From NCBI GenBank assembly GCA_947306475.1, contig CAMZGS010000008.1, positions 104,410 to 168,409 on the forward strand: DNA of 64,000 nucleotides, read 5' to 3'. The first letter of the stretch is position 1. The number at the start of each line of letters is the position of its first letter. Shown here piece after piece: positions 35,817 through 43,417 of the stretch. Below the pieces are notes generated by a model that was not told where the DNA came from, did no database searches, and saw only the letters and a program-made list of their open reading frames with translations. Position numbers and translations under genes: made by a program. The stretch comes from an uncultured Comamonas sp. (lineage in GTDB: Bacteria > Pseudomonadota > Gammaproteobacteria > Burkholderiales > Burkholderiaceae_C).

Positions 35817-38033
35817 ATGTCTTCTGCCTTCCTCTCTCTCTTTGTGCGCCTGTGGTTGTGCAGCCTGGTGCTGATGGGCAGTGCCCAGGCGCAAATCCAG
35901 CTGAAGTTGGGTGGCTCTGCCGCCGGCACCGATCAGGCCGGCACGCCCCATGTGCAGGCGCAATTGGTGCTGCATGCTCCCGAAGGCGTGGTGCCGGGCA
36001 AGGAGGTGCGCCTGGGGCTGTTGCTGCGGCACCAGCCTGGCTGGCACACCTACTGGAAGAACGCTGGCGATTCCGGCCTGCCGACGCAGCTGAACTGGAC
36101 CTTGCCCCCGGGCCTGAGCGCCGGGGAGGTGGACTGGCCCGTGCCCCAGCAGATTCGTGTGGGCGATTTGCTCAACTACGGCTACGAGGACACGGTTCTG
36201 CTGCCCGTGCCGTTGCAGGTGGCACCGGACTTTGCACCCGATGCAGCCGGGCAGGTGCGCATTGCGGTGCATGCCAGCTGGCTGGTCTGCCGTGTGGAGT
36301 GCATCCCTGAGGAGGTGCAGTTGCAATTGCAGGTGCCAGTGGCGCAGAGTCATGCGGCATTTGATGCAGAATTCATAGCTGCAAGCGCCCGACAGCCAAG
36401 CGTTTCAGGTCAATTTGACGCAAAAATGACGGTCCTGGCATCGGGCGACCGGGTGGCATTGCAGGTGGCGGGCTTGCCGGATGTGACCCACGGACAGGAG
36501 CTGGCGATCTACCCCGAAGCGGCAGACACCTTCCAGCACGCTGCACTATCGGGGCAGCCGCAGCGTTGGCAGGGGGCGGTCTGGCATACGGAGCTGCCAC
36601 TGTCCGACCTGCGCGGTGCCACCCCGGCGGCGGTGGATATGGTGCTGGGCCTGCCGGTGGCGGGCAGCAGTGTGGCTGAGCAGCCCCCGGCGCAGGCCTG
36701 GCGCCTGCATGTGCCGGTGGAGGGGGTGTGGCCGGCGGCTGCGCAGGCGCAGATTTCCCCCGCCCTGGCGGCGGCCCTGGCGAACAATCAGGCGGCGGTG
36801 GATGCCGCCAATGTCCCCGGTGCCGTGGGGGTGGGTGTCTGGATGGCGTTGGCAGGTGGCCTGCTGGGGGGGCTGTTGCTGAATCTGATGCCCTGCGTCT
36901 TTCCGGTGCTGGCCATCAAGCTGCTGGGCCTGGCGCGCCACGGTGATCACCTGCGCGCCCAGCGCTGGAGTGGCGTGGCCTATGCGGTGGGGACGGTGCT
37001 CAGCTTTGTTGCACTGGGCGCTTTGTTGCTGGGCCTGCGCGCGGCGGGGGAACAGCTGGGCTGGGGCTTTCAGTTGCAGAACCCGTGGGTGGTGGCGGCG
37101 CTGGCGCTGCTGTTTACCCTGCTGGGGCTGAATCTGGCGGGCATGTTCGAGTTTGGGCGGATGCTGCCCAGTGCCGTGGCCAGTCTGCATCTGCGCCACC
37201 CCATGGCGGAGGCGTTTTTGTCCGGCGTGCTGGCCGTGGCCGTGGCTTCGCCGTGTACGGCGCCGTTCATGGGCGCTTCGCTGGGGCTGGCGGTGGCCAT
37301 GCCTGCCGCGCAGGCTCTGGCGGTGTTTGCGGCCTTGGGGGTGGGCATGGCGCTGCCGTTTGTCCTGCTGAGTTGGGCGCCGGGCCTGGTGCGCCTGCTG
37401 CCGCGCCCCGGGCCGTGGATGAATACCTTCCGCCACGCCGTGGCCTTTCCCATGCTGGCCACGGTGGTGTGGCTGGTATGGGTGCTGGGTCAGCAAACCG
37501 GGGTGGACGGTATTGCGGCCCTGCTGGCGGTGTTGCTACTGGTGGCGGCACTGGTATGGGCGCTGACACAGCAGGGCCATACGCGCTGGGTGTTGTCGGC
37601 TGTGGCACTGGCGTTGCTGGCGTGGCTGGCCCCGCATCTGCGCGCCAGCCTGCAGGCGCCTGCGCCCGCCGCAGCCATTGGTCAGAGTGCCGATGGCAGC
37701 TGGCAGACATGGAGTGCCCAGCGCCAGCAGCAGTTGCTGGAAGCGGGCCAGCCCGTGTTTGTCGATTACACCGCTGCGTGGTGCGTGACCTGCCAGTACA
37801 ACAAGCGCACTACACTGTCCGACCCGCAGGTGCTGGATGCCTTCGTGCGCCGTGGGGTGCAGCTGCTGCGTGCCGACTGGACGCGGCGCGACCCCGACAT
37901 CACCGCCGCACTGAACGCCCTGGGCCGCAGCGGTGTGCCGGTGTACGTATTGCTGACCCCCGGGCGCAGTCCCCAGGTGCTGACCGAACTGATCAGCACC
38001 GATGAGGTGCTGCAGGCCCTGGAGGGTATTTGA
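35817..38033 (+). CDS. DsbD/ScsB-type thiol:disulfide interchange protein
   Basis: A 738-residue three-part reductant conduit. A signal peptide ends at SAQAQ; the periplasmic N-terminal domain contains WLVCRVECIPE (Cys158, Cys162); a membrane domain of about eight spans carries NLMPCVFPV (Cys360) and ASPCTAPFMG (Cys480); and a C-terminal thioredoxin domain has AAWCVTCQYN (Cys656, Cys659). Electrons run from cytoplasmic thioredoxin to periplasmic partners such as DsbC or cytochrome c maturation proteins. The long N-terminal part resembles ScsB more than classic DsbD. Residues about 186-203 are encoded by an in-frame copy of the dispersed repeat. Start ATG at 35817 lacks a good ribosome binding site. 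Confidence 0.92.
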   Translation: MSSAFLSLFVRLWLCSLVLMGSAQAQIQLKLGGSAAGTDQAGTPHVQAQLVLHAPEGVVPGKEVRLGLLLRHQPGWHTYWKNAGDSGLPTQLNWTLPPGLSAGEVDWPVPQQIRVGDLLNYGYEDTVLLPVPLQVAPDFAPDAAGQVRIAVHASWLVCRVECIPEEVQLQLQVPVAQSHAAFDAEFIAASARQPSVSGQFDAKMTVLASGDRVALQVAGLPDVTHGQELAIYPEAADTFQHAALSGQPQRWQGAVWHTELPLSDLRGATPAAVDMVLGLPVAGSSVAEQPPAQAWRLHVPVEGVWPAAAQAQISPALAAALANNQAAVDAANVPGAVGVGVWMALAGGLLGGLLLNLMPCVFPVLAIKLLGLARHGDHLRAQRWSGVAYAVGTVLSFVALGALLLGLRAAGEQLGWGFQLQNPWVVAALALLFTLLGLNLAGMFEFGRMLPSAVASLHLRHPMAEAFLSGVLAVAVASPCTAPFMGASLGLAVAMPAAQALAVFAALGVGMALPFVLLSWAPGLVRLLPRPGPWMNTFRHAVAFPMLATVVWLVWVLGQQTGVDGIAALLAVLLLVAALVWALTQQGHTRWVLSAVALALLAWLAPHLRASLQAPAPAAAIGQSADGSWQTWSAQRQQQLLEAGQPVFVDYTAAWCVTCQYNKRTTLSDPQVLDAFVRRGVQLLRADWTRRDPDITAALNALGRSGVPVYVLLTPGRSPQVLTELISTDEVLQALEGI
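36374..36425 (+). repeat. Dispersed repeat arm inside the DsbD/ScsB-type gene
   Basis: CATAGCTGCAAGCGCCCGAC followed by a CCAAGCGTTTCAGG stretch and CAAAAA matches the intergenic repeat arms (for example CATAGCTGCAAGCGCTTGCT at 46332). It reads through in frame, encoding IAASARQPSVSGQFDAKM, between the Cys-containing N-terminal part and the next periplasmic domain. Confidence 0.65.
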
Positions 38034-38083
38034 AAAAAGAGAGCTGCTTGCGCTTATGTGGCAAGGGCTTGGAGGCCGATTCA
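38034..38083 (+). repeat. Dispersed repeat, single arm, forming the leader of the CoA-binding protein gene
   Basis: AGAGCTGCTTGCGCTTATGT, then GGCAAGGGCTTGGAGGCCG, matches the repeat arm. It starts at the dsbD-type stop codon and ends just before the next ATG; the GGAGG within it probably serves as ribosome binding site. Confidence 0.65.
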
Positions 38084-38084
38084 T

Positions 38085-38510
38085 ATGGAAAATATCGCCC
38101 AACACATTCTGAAAGAAAGCAAAACCATCGCTGTGGTGGGCCTGTCGCCTCGCCCGGATCGGCCCAGCCACGAGGTGGCGCGTTACCTGCAGGAGCAGGG
38201 CTATCGTATCGTGCCGATCAACCCCGGCATGCATGGCAAGCAGATTCTTGGGGAGGTGTGCTTTGCCAGTCTGCGTGAAGCGGCCGCAGCCCTGGCGCCC
38301 AAAGGGGTGCAGATCGACATGGTGGACTGCTTTCGCAAAAGCGAAGATATCCCGCCGCTGGCGGAAGATGCCATAGCCATTGGTGCCCGCTTCCTGTGGC
38401 TGCAGCTGGGTGTGCGCAACGACAACGCTGTGCGTCGTGCGGAAGAGGCGGGCCTGCTGGCGGTGCAGGACAAATGCACGCACATCGAGCACCGCCGCAT
38501 GGCGGCGTAG
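38085..38510 (+). CDS. CoA-binding domain protein (YccU family)
   Basis: A 141-residue Rossmann-fold protein resembling the CoA-binding domain of succinyl-CoA synthetase, YccU type. [21 protein letters not shown] is the nucleotide-binding loop, [15 protein letters not shown] and [19 protein letters not shown] text follow (here [20 protein letters not shown]), then [11 protein letters not shown] and [10 protein letters not shown]. The ATG at 38085 follows GGAGG. Physiological role in the family is not established. It lies 82 bases before hemE. Confidence 0.9.
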   Translation: MENIAQHILKESKTIAVVGLSPRPDRPSHEVARYLQEQGYRIVPINPGMHGKQILGEVCFASLREAAAALAPKGVQIDMVDCFRKSEDIPPLAEDAIAIGARFLWLQLGVRNDNAVRRAEEAGLLAVQDKCTHIEHRRMAA

Positions 38511-38592
38511 CGCCTGCCGTCCTTCACCTTCCGTTCCCTTTGACTGTGCGCCTTGGCATCGAGCGCGGGCAAGGCTGCGACAATCCCACCCC

Positions 38593-39696
38593 ATGACTAC
38601 CTCTTTTGTCCCTCTGACCAACGACACTTTCCTGCGTGCCTGCCGTCGTCAGGCCACCGACTACACCCCGCTGTGGCTGATGCGCCAGGCCGGTCGCTAC
38701 CTGCCCGAGTACAAGGCCACACGCGCCCAGGCCGGGAGCTTCATGGGGTTGGCCACCAACGTGGACTTTGCGACCGAGGTCACGCTGCAGCCGCTGGAGC
38801 GCTTCCCGCTGGATGCGGCCATTTTGTTCAGCGACATCCTGACCGTGCCCGATGCCATGGGCCTGGGCCTGTCCTTTGCCGAGGGCGAAGGCCCGCGCTT
38901 TGCCAAGGCCATTCGCGATGAGGCCGCCGTGGCCACCCTGGCCGTGCCCGATATGGACAAGCTGCGCTATGTGTTCGATGCCGTCACCAGCATCCGCCGC
39001 GCACTCAATGGCCGCGTGCCGCTGATCGGTTTTTCCGGTAGCCCCTGGACGCTGGCGTGCTACATGGTCGAGGGCAAGGGCAGCAGCGATTACCGTCTGG
39101 TCAAGAGCCTGATGTACAGCCGCCCGGACCTGATGCACCGCATCCTGGCGGTGAATGCCGACAGCGTGGCACAGTACCTGAACGCGCAGATCGATGCGGG
39201 CGCACAGGCCGTCATGGTGTTCGACAGCTGGGGCGGTGTGCTGGCCGATGGCGCCTTCCAGGACTTCAGCCTGCAATACACCCAGCGCGTGCTGGCGCAG
39301 CTCAAGCGCACCGGGGTGGACGGGCAGGATGTGCCGCGCATTGTCTTCACCAAGGGCGGTGGCATCTGGCTGGAGGACATGAAGGACATCGATTGCGAAG
39401 TGCTGGGCCTGGACTGGACGGCCAACCTGGGCAAGGCCCGCGCCATCGTCGGTGGTAGCAAGGCGCTGCAGGGCAATCTGGACCCCAATGTGCTGTTTGC
39501 GCCGCCCGAGGTGGTGGCCGCGCAGGCGCGCGCCGTGCTGGACAGCTTCGGCAAGCCGCACACCGACCGCAACAGCACTGGTCCGACGCACATCTTCAAC
39601 CTGGGCCACGGCATCAGCCAGTTCACGCCACCGGAGCATGTGGCGGCGCTGGTGGAGACGGTGCACAGCTATTCGCGCCAGCTGCGTCGGTCCTGA
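38593..39696 (+). CDS. hemE: Uroporphyrinogen decarboxylase
   Basis: A 367-residue HemE, which removes four carboxyl groups from uroporphyrinogen III to give coproporphyrinogen [18 protein letters not shown] with the substrate-binding Arg, [15 protein letters not shown] with the catalytic Asp, [15 protein letters not shown] and [16 protein letters not shown] are hallmark segments. The ATG at 38593 is the family start; the reading frame stays open far upstream through the CoA-binding gene. A strong terminator follows at 39712. Confidence 0.97.
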   Translation: MTTSFVPLTNDTFLRACRRQATDYTPLWLMRQAGRYLPEYKATRAQAGSFMGLATNVDFATEVTLQPLERFPLDAAILFSDILTVPDAMGLGLSFAEGEGPRFAKAIRDEAAVATLAVPDMDKLRYVFDAVTSIRRALNGRVPLIGFSGSPWTLACYMVEGKGSSDYRLVKSLMYSRPDLMHRILAVNADSVAQYLNAQIDAGAQAVMVFDSWGGVLADGAFQDFSLQYTQRVLAQLKRTGVDGQDVPRIVFTKGGGIWLEDMKDIDCEVLGLDWTANLGKARAIVGGSKALQGNLDPNVLFAPPEVVAAQARAVLDSFGKPHTDRNSTGPTHIFNLGHGISQFTPPEHVAALVETVHSYSRQLRRS

Positions 39697-39711
39697 GCAT
39701 CCCGCCTCTGG

Positions 39712-39747
39712 CCCCGCTGCATGCCGATGGCTGCAGCGGGGTTTTTT
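39712..39747 (+). terminator. Intrinsic terminator after hemE
   Basis: CCCCGCTGCA and TGCAGCGGGG form a perfect 10-bp stem around a ten-base loop, followed by TTTTTT. Confidence 0.92.
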
Positions 39748-39796
39748 GTTCTGCCAGGGGGTGTGAGGGTGCATGCCGTGTTATCCCGAGAGCGAC

Positions 39797-39994
39797 TTAT
39801 GCACAAAACCGGAGCAGCACGCATCGGGCTTTGCAGCTCTTGAAGTCATAGCAAAAAAACACGAAAAAATATAGTAACTTATTGATTTCAAACAAAATAA
39901 AAAAATATTTCCGAATTTTTTGCGCAATGCCCCTATCGGGCCTGTGCTTTGGTGTATAGAGCACAGCCTTCACATTCCCACAAAGTTATCCACA
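39797..39994. promoter_or_regulatory. AT-rich hemE-priA intergenic region with two consensus DnaA boxes
   Basis: TTATGCACA (39797-39805) and TTATCCACA (39986-39994) both fit the DnaA box consensus TTATNCACA, on the same strand. Between them, about 39840-39925, lies a very AT-rich stretch (runs of A, AAATAAAAAAATATTT, TTTTTT) in an otherwise GC-rich window. This resembles the parts of a DnaA-controlled site: boxes beside an easily melted segment. The region must also contain the priA promoter. No GATC sites or further perfect boxes are seen, so a full replication origin is doubtful; DnaA control of priA or DnaA titration are alternatives. Confidence 0.5.
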
Positions 39995-40008
39995 GTCTGC
40001 CTCCTGCA

Positions 40009-42114
40009 ATGTCACCTTCTGCTCCAGCCCCATTTCACCTTGTGCAAGTGGCGGTGCATGCCCCCTTGCACAGTCGGGTGGGGGCGCTGCTGAGCTATAG
40101 CCATACCGAGCCGTTGCCACCGGGCACCCTGGTACGGGTGCCGCTGGGCACGCGCGAGTTGCTGGGGGTGGTGTGGGATGCCCCGGTGCCTGAGGCCTTG
40201 CCAGCCGATGTGCAATTGCGCCCGGTGGCCAGCGTGCTCAGCCCCTTGCCGCCTCTGGATGCGGCCTGGATGCGCCTGATGGGTTTTGTGGCGCGCTACT
40301 ACCAGCGCAGCCTGGGTGAAGTTGCCGCCATGGCCTTGCCACCCATGCTGCGCAAGTTGACGGTGGAGCAATTGCAGCGCCGCCTGCAGCGCGCCGCCAG
40401 GGTGCCGGCTCAGAGCACAGACGGGTACGATGCTGAGAAAACCGTAGCGCTTACCGCTGAGCAGCAAACGGTTTTCGAACAGATTGAGCGCCAAAGTGGC
40501 CCCTTTCTTGTGTACGGCGCTACAGGAAGTGGCAAGACCGAGGTCTATCTGCGCATGGTGCAGCAGGTGCTGCAACGCAATCCCCAGGCGCAGGCGCTGG
40601 TGCTGGTGCCGGAGATCAACCTCACCCCGCAGTTGCTGGAACGTTTTCAGCGCCGCTTTGCCCCCGAGTGGGGCGCGCAGGCCGTGGTCAGCCTGCACAG
40701 TGGTCTGACCGAAGCGCAGCGCATCAACCACTGGCTGGCTGCGCACACCGGGCAGGCACGCATCGTGCTGGGCACGCGCATGGCGGTGCTGGCCAGCCTG
40801 CCGCAGTTGGCCGTGATCGTTGTCGATGAGGAGCACGACCCCAGCTTCAAGCAGGAGGAGGGCGCGCGCTACTCCGCCCGCGATCTGGCCCTGTGGCGCG
40901 GGCGCGATGTGGGGGCCAAGGTGATTCTGGGCAGTGCCACGCCTTCGCTGGAGAGCTGGCATGCCTGTCAACAAGGGCGCTACCAAAGGCTGGACATGCC
41001 CAGCCGCGTGGGCGCAGCGCAGCTGCCCACGGTGCGCCTGCTGCACATGGGCCAGCAACCGAAAAAAACCGTGCTTGCCCCACCTCTGGTCCAGGCCATC
41101 ACCGCGCGCGTGCAGCGTGGTGAGCAGGTGCTGGTGCTGCTGAACCGCCGTGGCTATGCGCCCGTCCTGTTCTGTGGCGACTGTGGCTGGAAGAGCGACT
41201 GCCCCCACTGCAGTGCCCATCAGGTTTTTCACCAGACGGATGGGCGCCTGCGCTGCCACCATTGCAGCGCCAGCCAGCGCGTGCCGCGCCACTGCCCGGG
41301 CTGCGGCAATCCCGATCTGTTGCCCCTGGGGCATGGCACCCAGCAGGTGCAGGCCCAGCTGGAGCAGGCGCTGCGCAATGTGTTGCGTCCCGATGGTCAG
41401 CCGGTACGCATTGGCCGCATCGACGCCGACACCACCCAGGGCGCGGGCCAGTTGCAGACGCAGCTGGCCGACATGCACAGCGGCGTTGTCGATGTGCTGG
41501 TGGGCACGCAGATGGTGGCCAAGGGACACGACTTTCGGCGCATCACCCTGGTGGCGGCCATCCAGCCCGACAGCGCCCTGTACAGCAGCGACTTTCGCGC
41601 CCCTGAGCGCCTGTTTGCCCTGCTGATGCAGGCCGCAGGCCGCGCCGGGCGCGATGCCGATTTCATGGCCCGTCAGGACAGCCGGCCGGAAATGTGGGTC
41701 CAGACCCTGACGCCGCAGCACAGCCTCTACCAATGCCTGGCCCGGCACGACTATCCGGCCTTTGCCAGCCAGCAGCTGCAGGAACGTCGGCAGGCGGGCA
41801 TGCCGCCCTTTGTCTTTCAGGCCCTGGTGCGCGCTGATGCCAAGACCCAGGAGCAGGCGCAAAAATTTTTGCAGGATGCCGCCAGCGCGGGCCGGACTCT
41901 GCCTGCTGCTGCCGGGGTCTTTGTCTATCCCCCCATCCCGCTGGCCGTGCAGCGCGTGGCCAATGTGGAGCGGGCGCAAATGCTGGTGGAAGCCGGCAGC
42001 CGCAGTGCCCTGCAAAGATTTTTGCAGGCCTGGCAGCCCCACCTGCACGCCGTGCGGGCCCAGCACAAGCAGGTGCAGCGCTGGCTGGTGGATGTGGATC
42101 CGCAGTCCCTGTAG
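40009..42114 (+). CDS. priA: Primosomal protein N' (PriA helicase)
   Basis: PriA (701 residues) recognises stalled forks and D-loops and reloads the replisome. The N-terminal DNA-binding domain begins HLVQVAVHAPLHSRVGALLSY; Walker A is YGATGSGKTEVY (about residues 168-178), Walker B VIVVDEEHDPSFKQEE; eight zinc Cys lie in FCGDCGW, CPHCSAH, CHHCSAS and CPGCGNP; the helicase C-terminal part has LVGTQMVAKGHDF and QAAGRAGRD. The ATG at 40009 lies close to a DnaA box. A possible repeat-derived inverted pair (GAAAACCGT and ACGGTTTTC, 40437-40476) falls in the linker before the helicase domain. Confidence 0.97.
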   Translation: MSPSAPAPFHLVQVAVHAPLHSRVGALLSYSHTEPLPPGTLVRVPLGTRELLGVVWDAPVPEALPADVQLRPVASVLSPLPPLDAAWMRLMGFVARYYQRSLGEVAAMALPPMLRKLTVEQLQRRLQRAARVPAQSTDGYDAEKTVALTAEQQTVFEQIERQSGPFLVYGATGSGKTEVYLRMVQQVLQRNPQAQALVLVPEINLTPQLLERFQRRFAPEWGAQAVVSLHSGLTEAQRINHWLAAHTGQARIVLGTRMAVLASLPQLAVIVVDEEHDPSFKQEEGARYSARDLALWRGRDVGAKVILGSATPSLESWHACQQGRYQRLDMPSRVGAAQLPTVRLLHMGQQPKKTVLAPPLVQAITARVQRGEQVLVLLNRRGYAPVLFCGDCGWKSDCPHCSAHQVFHQTDGRLRCHHCSASQRVPRHCPGCGNPDLLPLGHGTQQVQAQLEQALRNVLRPDGQPVRIGRIDADTTQGAGQLQTQLADMHSGVVDVLVGTQMVAKGHDFRRITLVAAIQPDSALYSSDFRAPERLFALLMQAAGRAGRDADFMARQDSRPEMWVQTLTPQHSLYQCLARHDYPAFASQQLQERRQAGMPPFVFQALVRADAKTQEQAQKFLQDAASAGRTLPAAAGVFVYPPIPLAVQRVANVERAQMLVEAGSRSALQRFLQAWQPHLHAVRAQHKQVQRWLVDVDPQSL

Positions 42115-42121
42115 CAAAAGA

Positions 42122-42147
42122 AAACGCCACCCGGCAAGGGGTGGCGC
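42122..42147 (-). terminator. Terminator, mainly for the OsmC gene, between converging priA and OsmC genes
   Basis: CGCCACCC and GGGTGGCG form a stem with a short loop. Read on the minus strand it is followed by TTTTCTTTT, so it fits the end of the leftward OsmC gene; on the plus strand there is no T-run. Confidence 0.8.
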
Positions 42148-42172
42148 AGTGTGGCTGGGTGGCCAGCGGAGC

Positions 42173-42604
42173 TTATGCCAGCTGGGCGGTGATGCTGGTC
42201 GTGCCAGCAATGTTGTCGGCGATCGGGCAGCGCTTTTCCACGTCGTGCAGGAAGGCCTGCTTTTCTGCTTCCGTCATGTCGGCATCAATCTTCACGTTGG
42301 CGCGAATGGCAACAAAACCGGCGCGGCCTTCGGTGGTCTTGCCCAGCAGGAAGCCCTTGTCGATATCGCCCTCGACATGCGCCTCAACCCCACGCAGCGC
42401 AATACCGCGCTGCATGGCAATGATGCGTGCGATGGCACAAATGCAGGCCGGCAGGGAGGAGAGGAACACCTCCAGCGGATTGGGACCTTCGTTCTTGCCG
42501 CCCGCGGCAACCGGCTGGTCGATGACAAAGGGGTTGGAGCAGTTGATCTCGGTGCGGAAGCTGTCCTTCATGACAGCGCTGACGGTGATGGTGGACAGAG
42601 CCAT
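42173..42604 (-). CDS. OsmC family protein
   Basis: A 143-residue OsmC/Ohr-fold protein. The family's two reactive Cys are placed at SLPACICAIARI and EKRCPIADN; Ohr/OsmC proteins reduce organic hydroperoxides with these. The middle has GPNPLEVFLSSLPACI, the standard pre-Cys motif. The first ATG at 42604 is preferred over a TTG upstream. It is more like the general OsmC branch than classical Ohr; the substrate is not specified. Confidence 0.88.
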   Translation of the reverse strand: MALSTITVSAVMKDSFRTEINCSNPFVIDQPVAAGGKNEGPNPLEVFLSSLPACICAIARIIAMQRGIALRGVEAHVEGDIDKGFLLGKTTEGRAGFVAIRANVKIDADMTEAEKQAFLHDVEKRCPIADNIAGTTSITAQLA

Positions 42605-43233
42605 GTGCAAAGCCTCAAAAAATGAAAATGGTGAAAAGTGCGTGACGCACAGGGGCCGGGCCCCTTGCTTGCCTGCTTGAGCAGTTGCAAGATTGCATCA
42701 TAAAGCAAACACTTTAATTGTTTCTTAAATGAGTGAGGCTTGGGTGCTTTGCGGGTGCTGGGAGGGGCACGCTCAATGGCATTGATGCGCTCCAGCCCTA
42801 TCCGTAAGCGACTTCACCCCAGGTTCACCGTCCCCCTTGCGTCCTATGAAGCCTCCAGGCCGGGCAATCATGTGCAACACCTGGGAGCGCAGCGTCGGCG
42901 TCTTCTCGGGCACCTCCTGGCCCGCCACCATGCACGCCACCTGCCATGTTTTGCGCATGAGCAGCCTTTCTGCATCCCACGGCGGGCAGCTGCGACCCAG
43001 GCAGCCAATGCGCCAAGCCATCGGCCTTCACGTTCTTGGCGGAATCGCGCGTCGCACAGACCGTCAGAGTTGGCCAAGCGGTGGCACTTTTTGTCAGGTG
43101 GGCAGAGGGGGAACAAAACCTTTTTTTTGGGGAAGCCTGCCCGTTTGTTCCCCTATTTGTTCCCCCGCTTTAAGCTGGCTTGCAGTGTACCTTGTTGGCC
43201 TATCTTGAACACTAAAAGGCTGTTTTCCCAATG
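42605..43233. other. Long stretch without an intact gene
   Basis: About 630 bases between the OsmC start and the tRNA-Pro terminator. Short open frames occur on both strands but overlap each other and lack start signals. The right half contains the decayed transposase remnant listed separately; the left part (42605-42770) presumably holds the OsmC promoter. T and G homopolymers near 43118-43135 look like unstable, unselected DNA. Confidence 0.6.
42773..43024 (-). pseudogene. Decayed IS4-type transposase, C-terminal remnant
   Basis: On the minus strand one frame reads AWRIGCLGRSCPPWDAERLL, then TWQVACMVAG, then TPTLRSQVLHMIARPGGFIG and RKGDGEPGVKSL. This follows the C-terminal part of IS4/Tn5-type transposases, which show a pattern AWRI-(few residues)-LGR-CP-L, EWQA, TP-L, GGFLGRKGDGEPGVKT. 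After GVKSL the match continues only in another frame (IGLERINAI), indicating a frameshift; upstream of AWRI the same frame is stopped. No catalytic DDE portion and no terminal inverted repeats are visible, so this is a fossil. Confidence 0.7.
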
Positions 43234-43269
43234 AAAAAGCCCGCCAACTGGTCTGTGTTGGCGGGCTTT
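43234..43269 (-). terminator. Terminator of tRNA-Pro
   Basis: AAAGCCCGCCAAC and GTTGGCGGGCTTT form a perfect 13-bp stem; on the minus strand it is followed by TTTTT. It lies 11 bases beyond the tRNA 3' end. Confidence 0.9.
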
Positions 43270-43280
43270 GTTCTGTGTCC

Positions 43281-43357
43281 TGGTCGGGGTGAGAGGATTC
43301 GAACCTCCGGCCTCTACGTCCCGAACGTAGCGCTCTACCAGGCTAAGCTACACCCCG
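43281..43357 (-). tRNA. tRNA-Pro (anticodon CGG)
   Basis: A 77-base tRNA with encoded CCA on the minus strand. The acceptor starts CGGGGTG and pairs with CACCCCG; the anticodon arm CTACG-TTCGGGA-CGTAG gives CGG for CCG codons; the T-arm GGAGGTTCGAATCCTC is standard. The C at position 1 is typical for bacterial tRNA-Pro. Confidence 0.95.
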
Positions 43358-43417
43358 ATGTGCGGGTCGGTGGCTCGCACCGAAAGCCACGATTCTATGC
43401 TGTTTTTTGTGGCGGTT

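Noticed and set aside
39797..39994. Calling the hemE-priA gap the chromosomal origin oriC
   Set aside because: Only two perfect DnaA boxes are present and neither dnaA nor dnaN is in the window; kept as a regulatory-region finding only.
42740..43234. A 164-codon plus-strand open frame in the empty region
   Set aside because: It is antisense to the transposase remnant, has no ribosome binding site and no family-like content.
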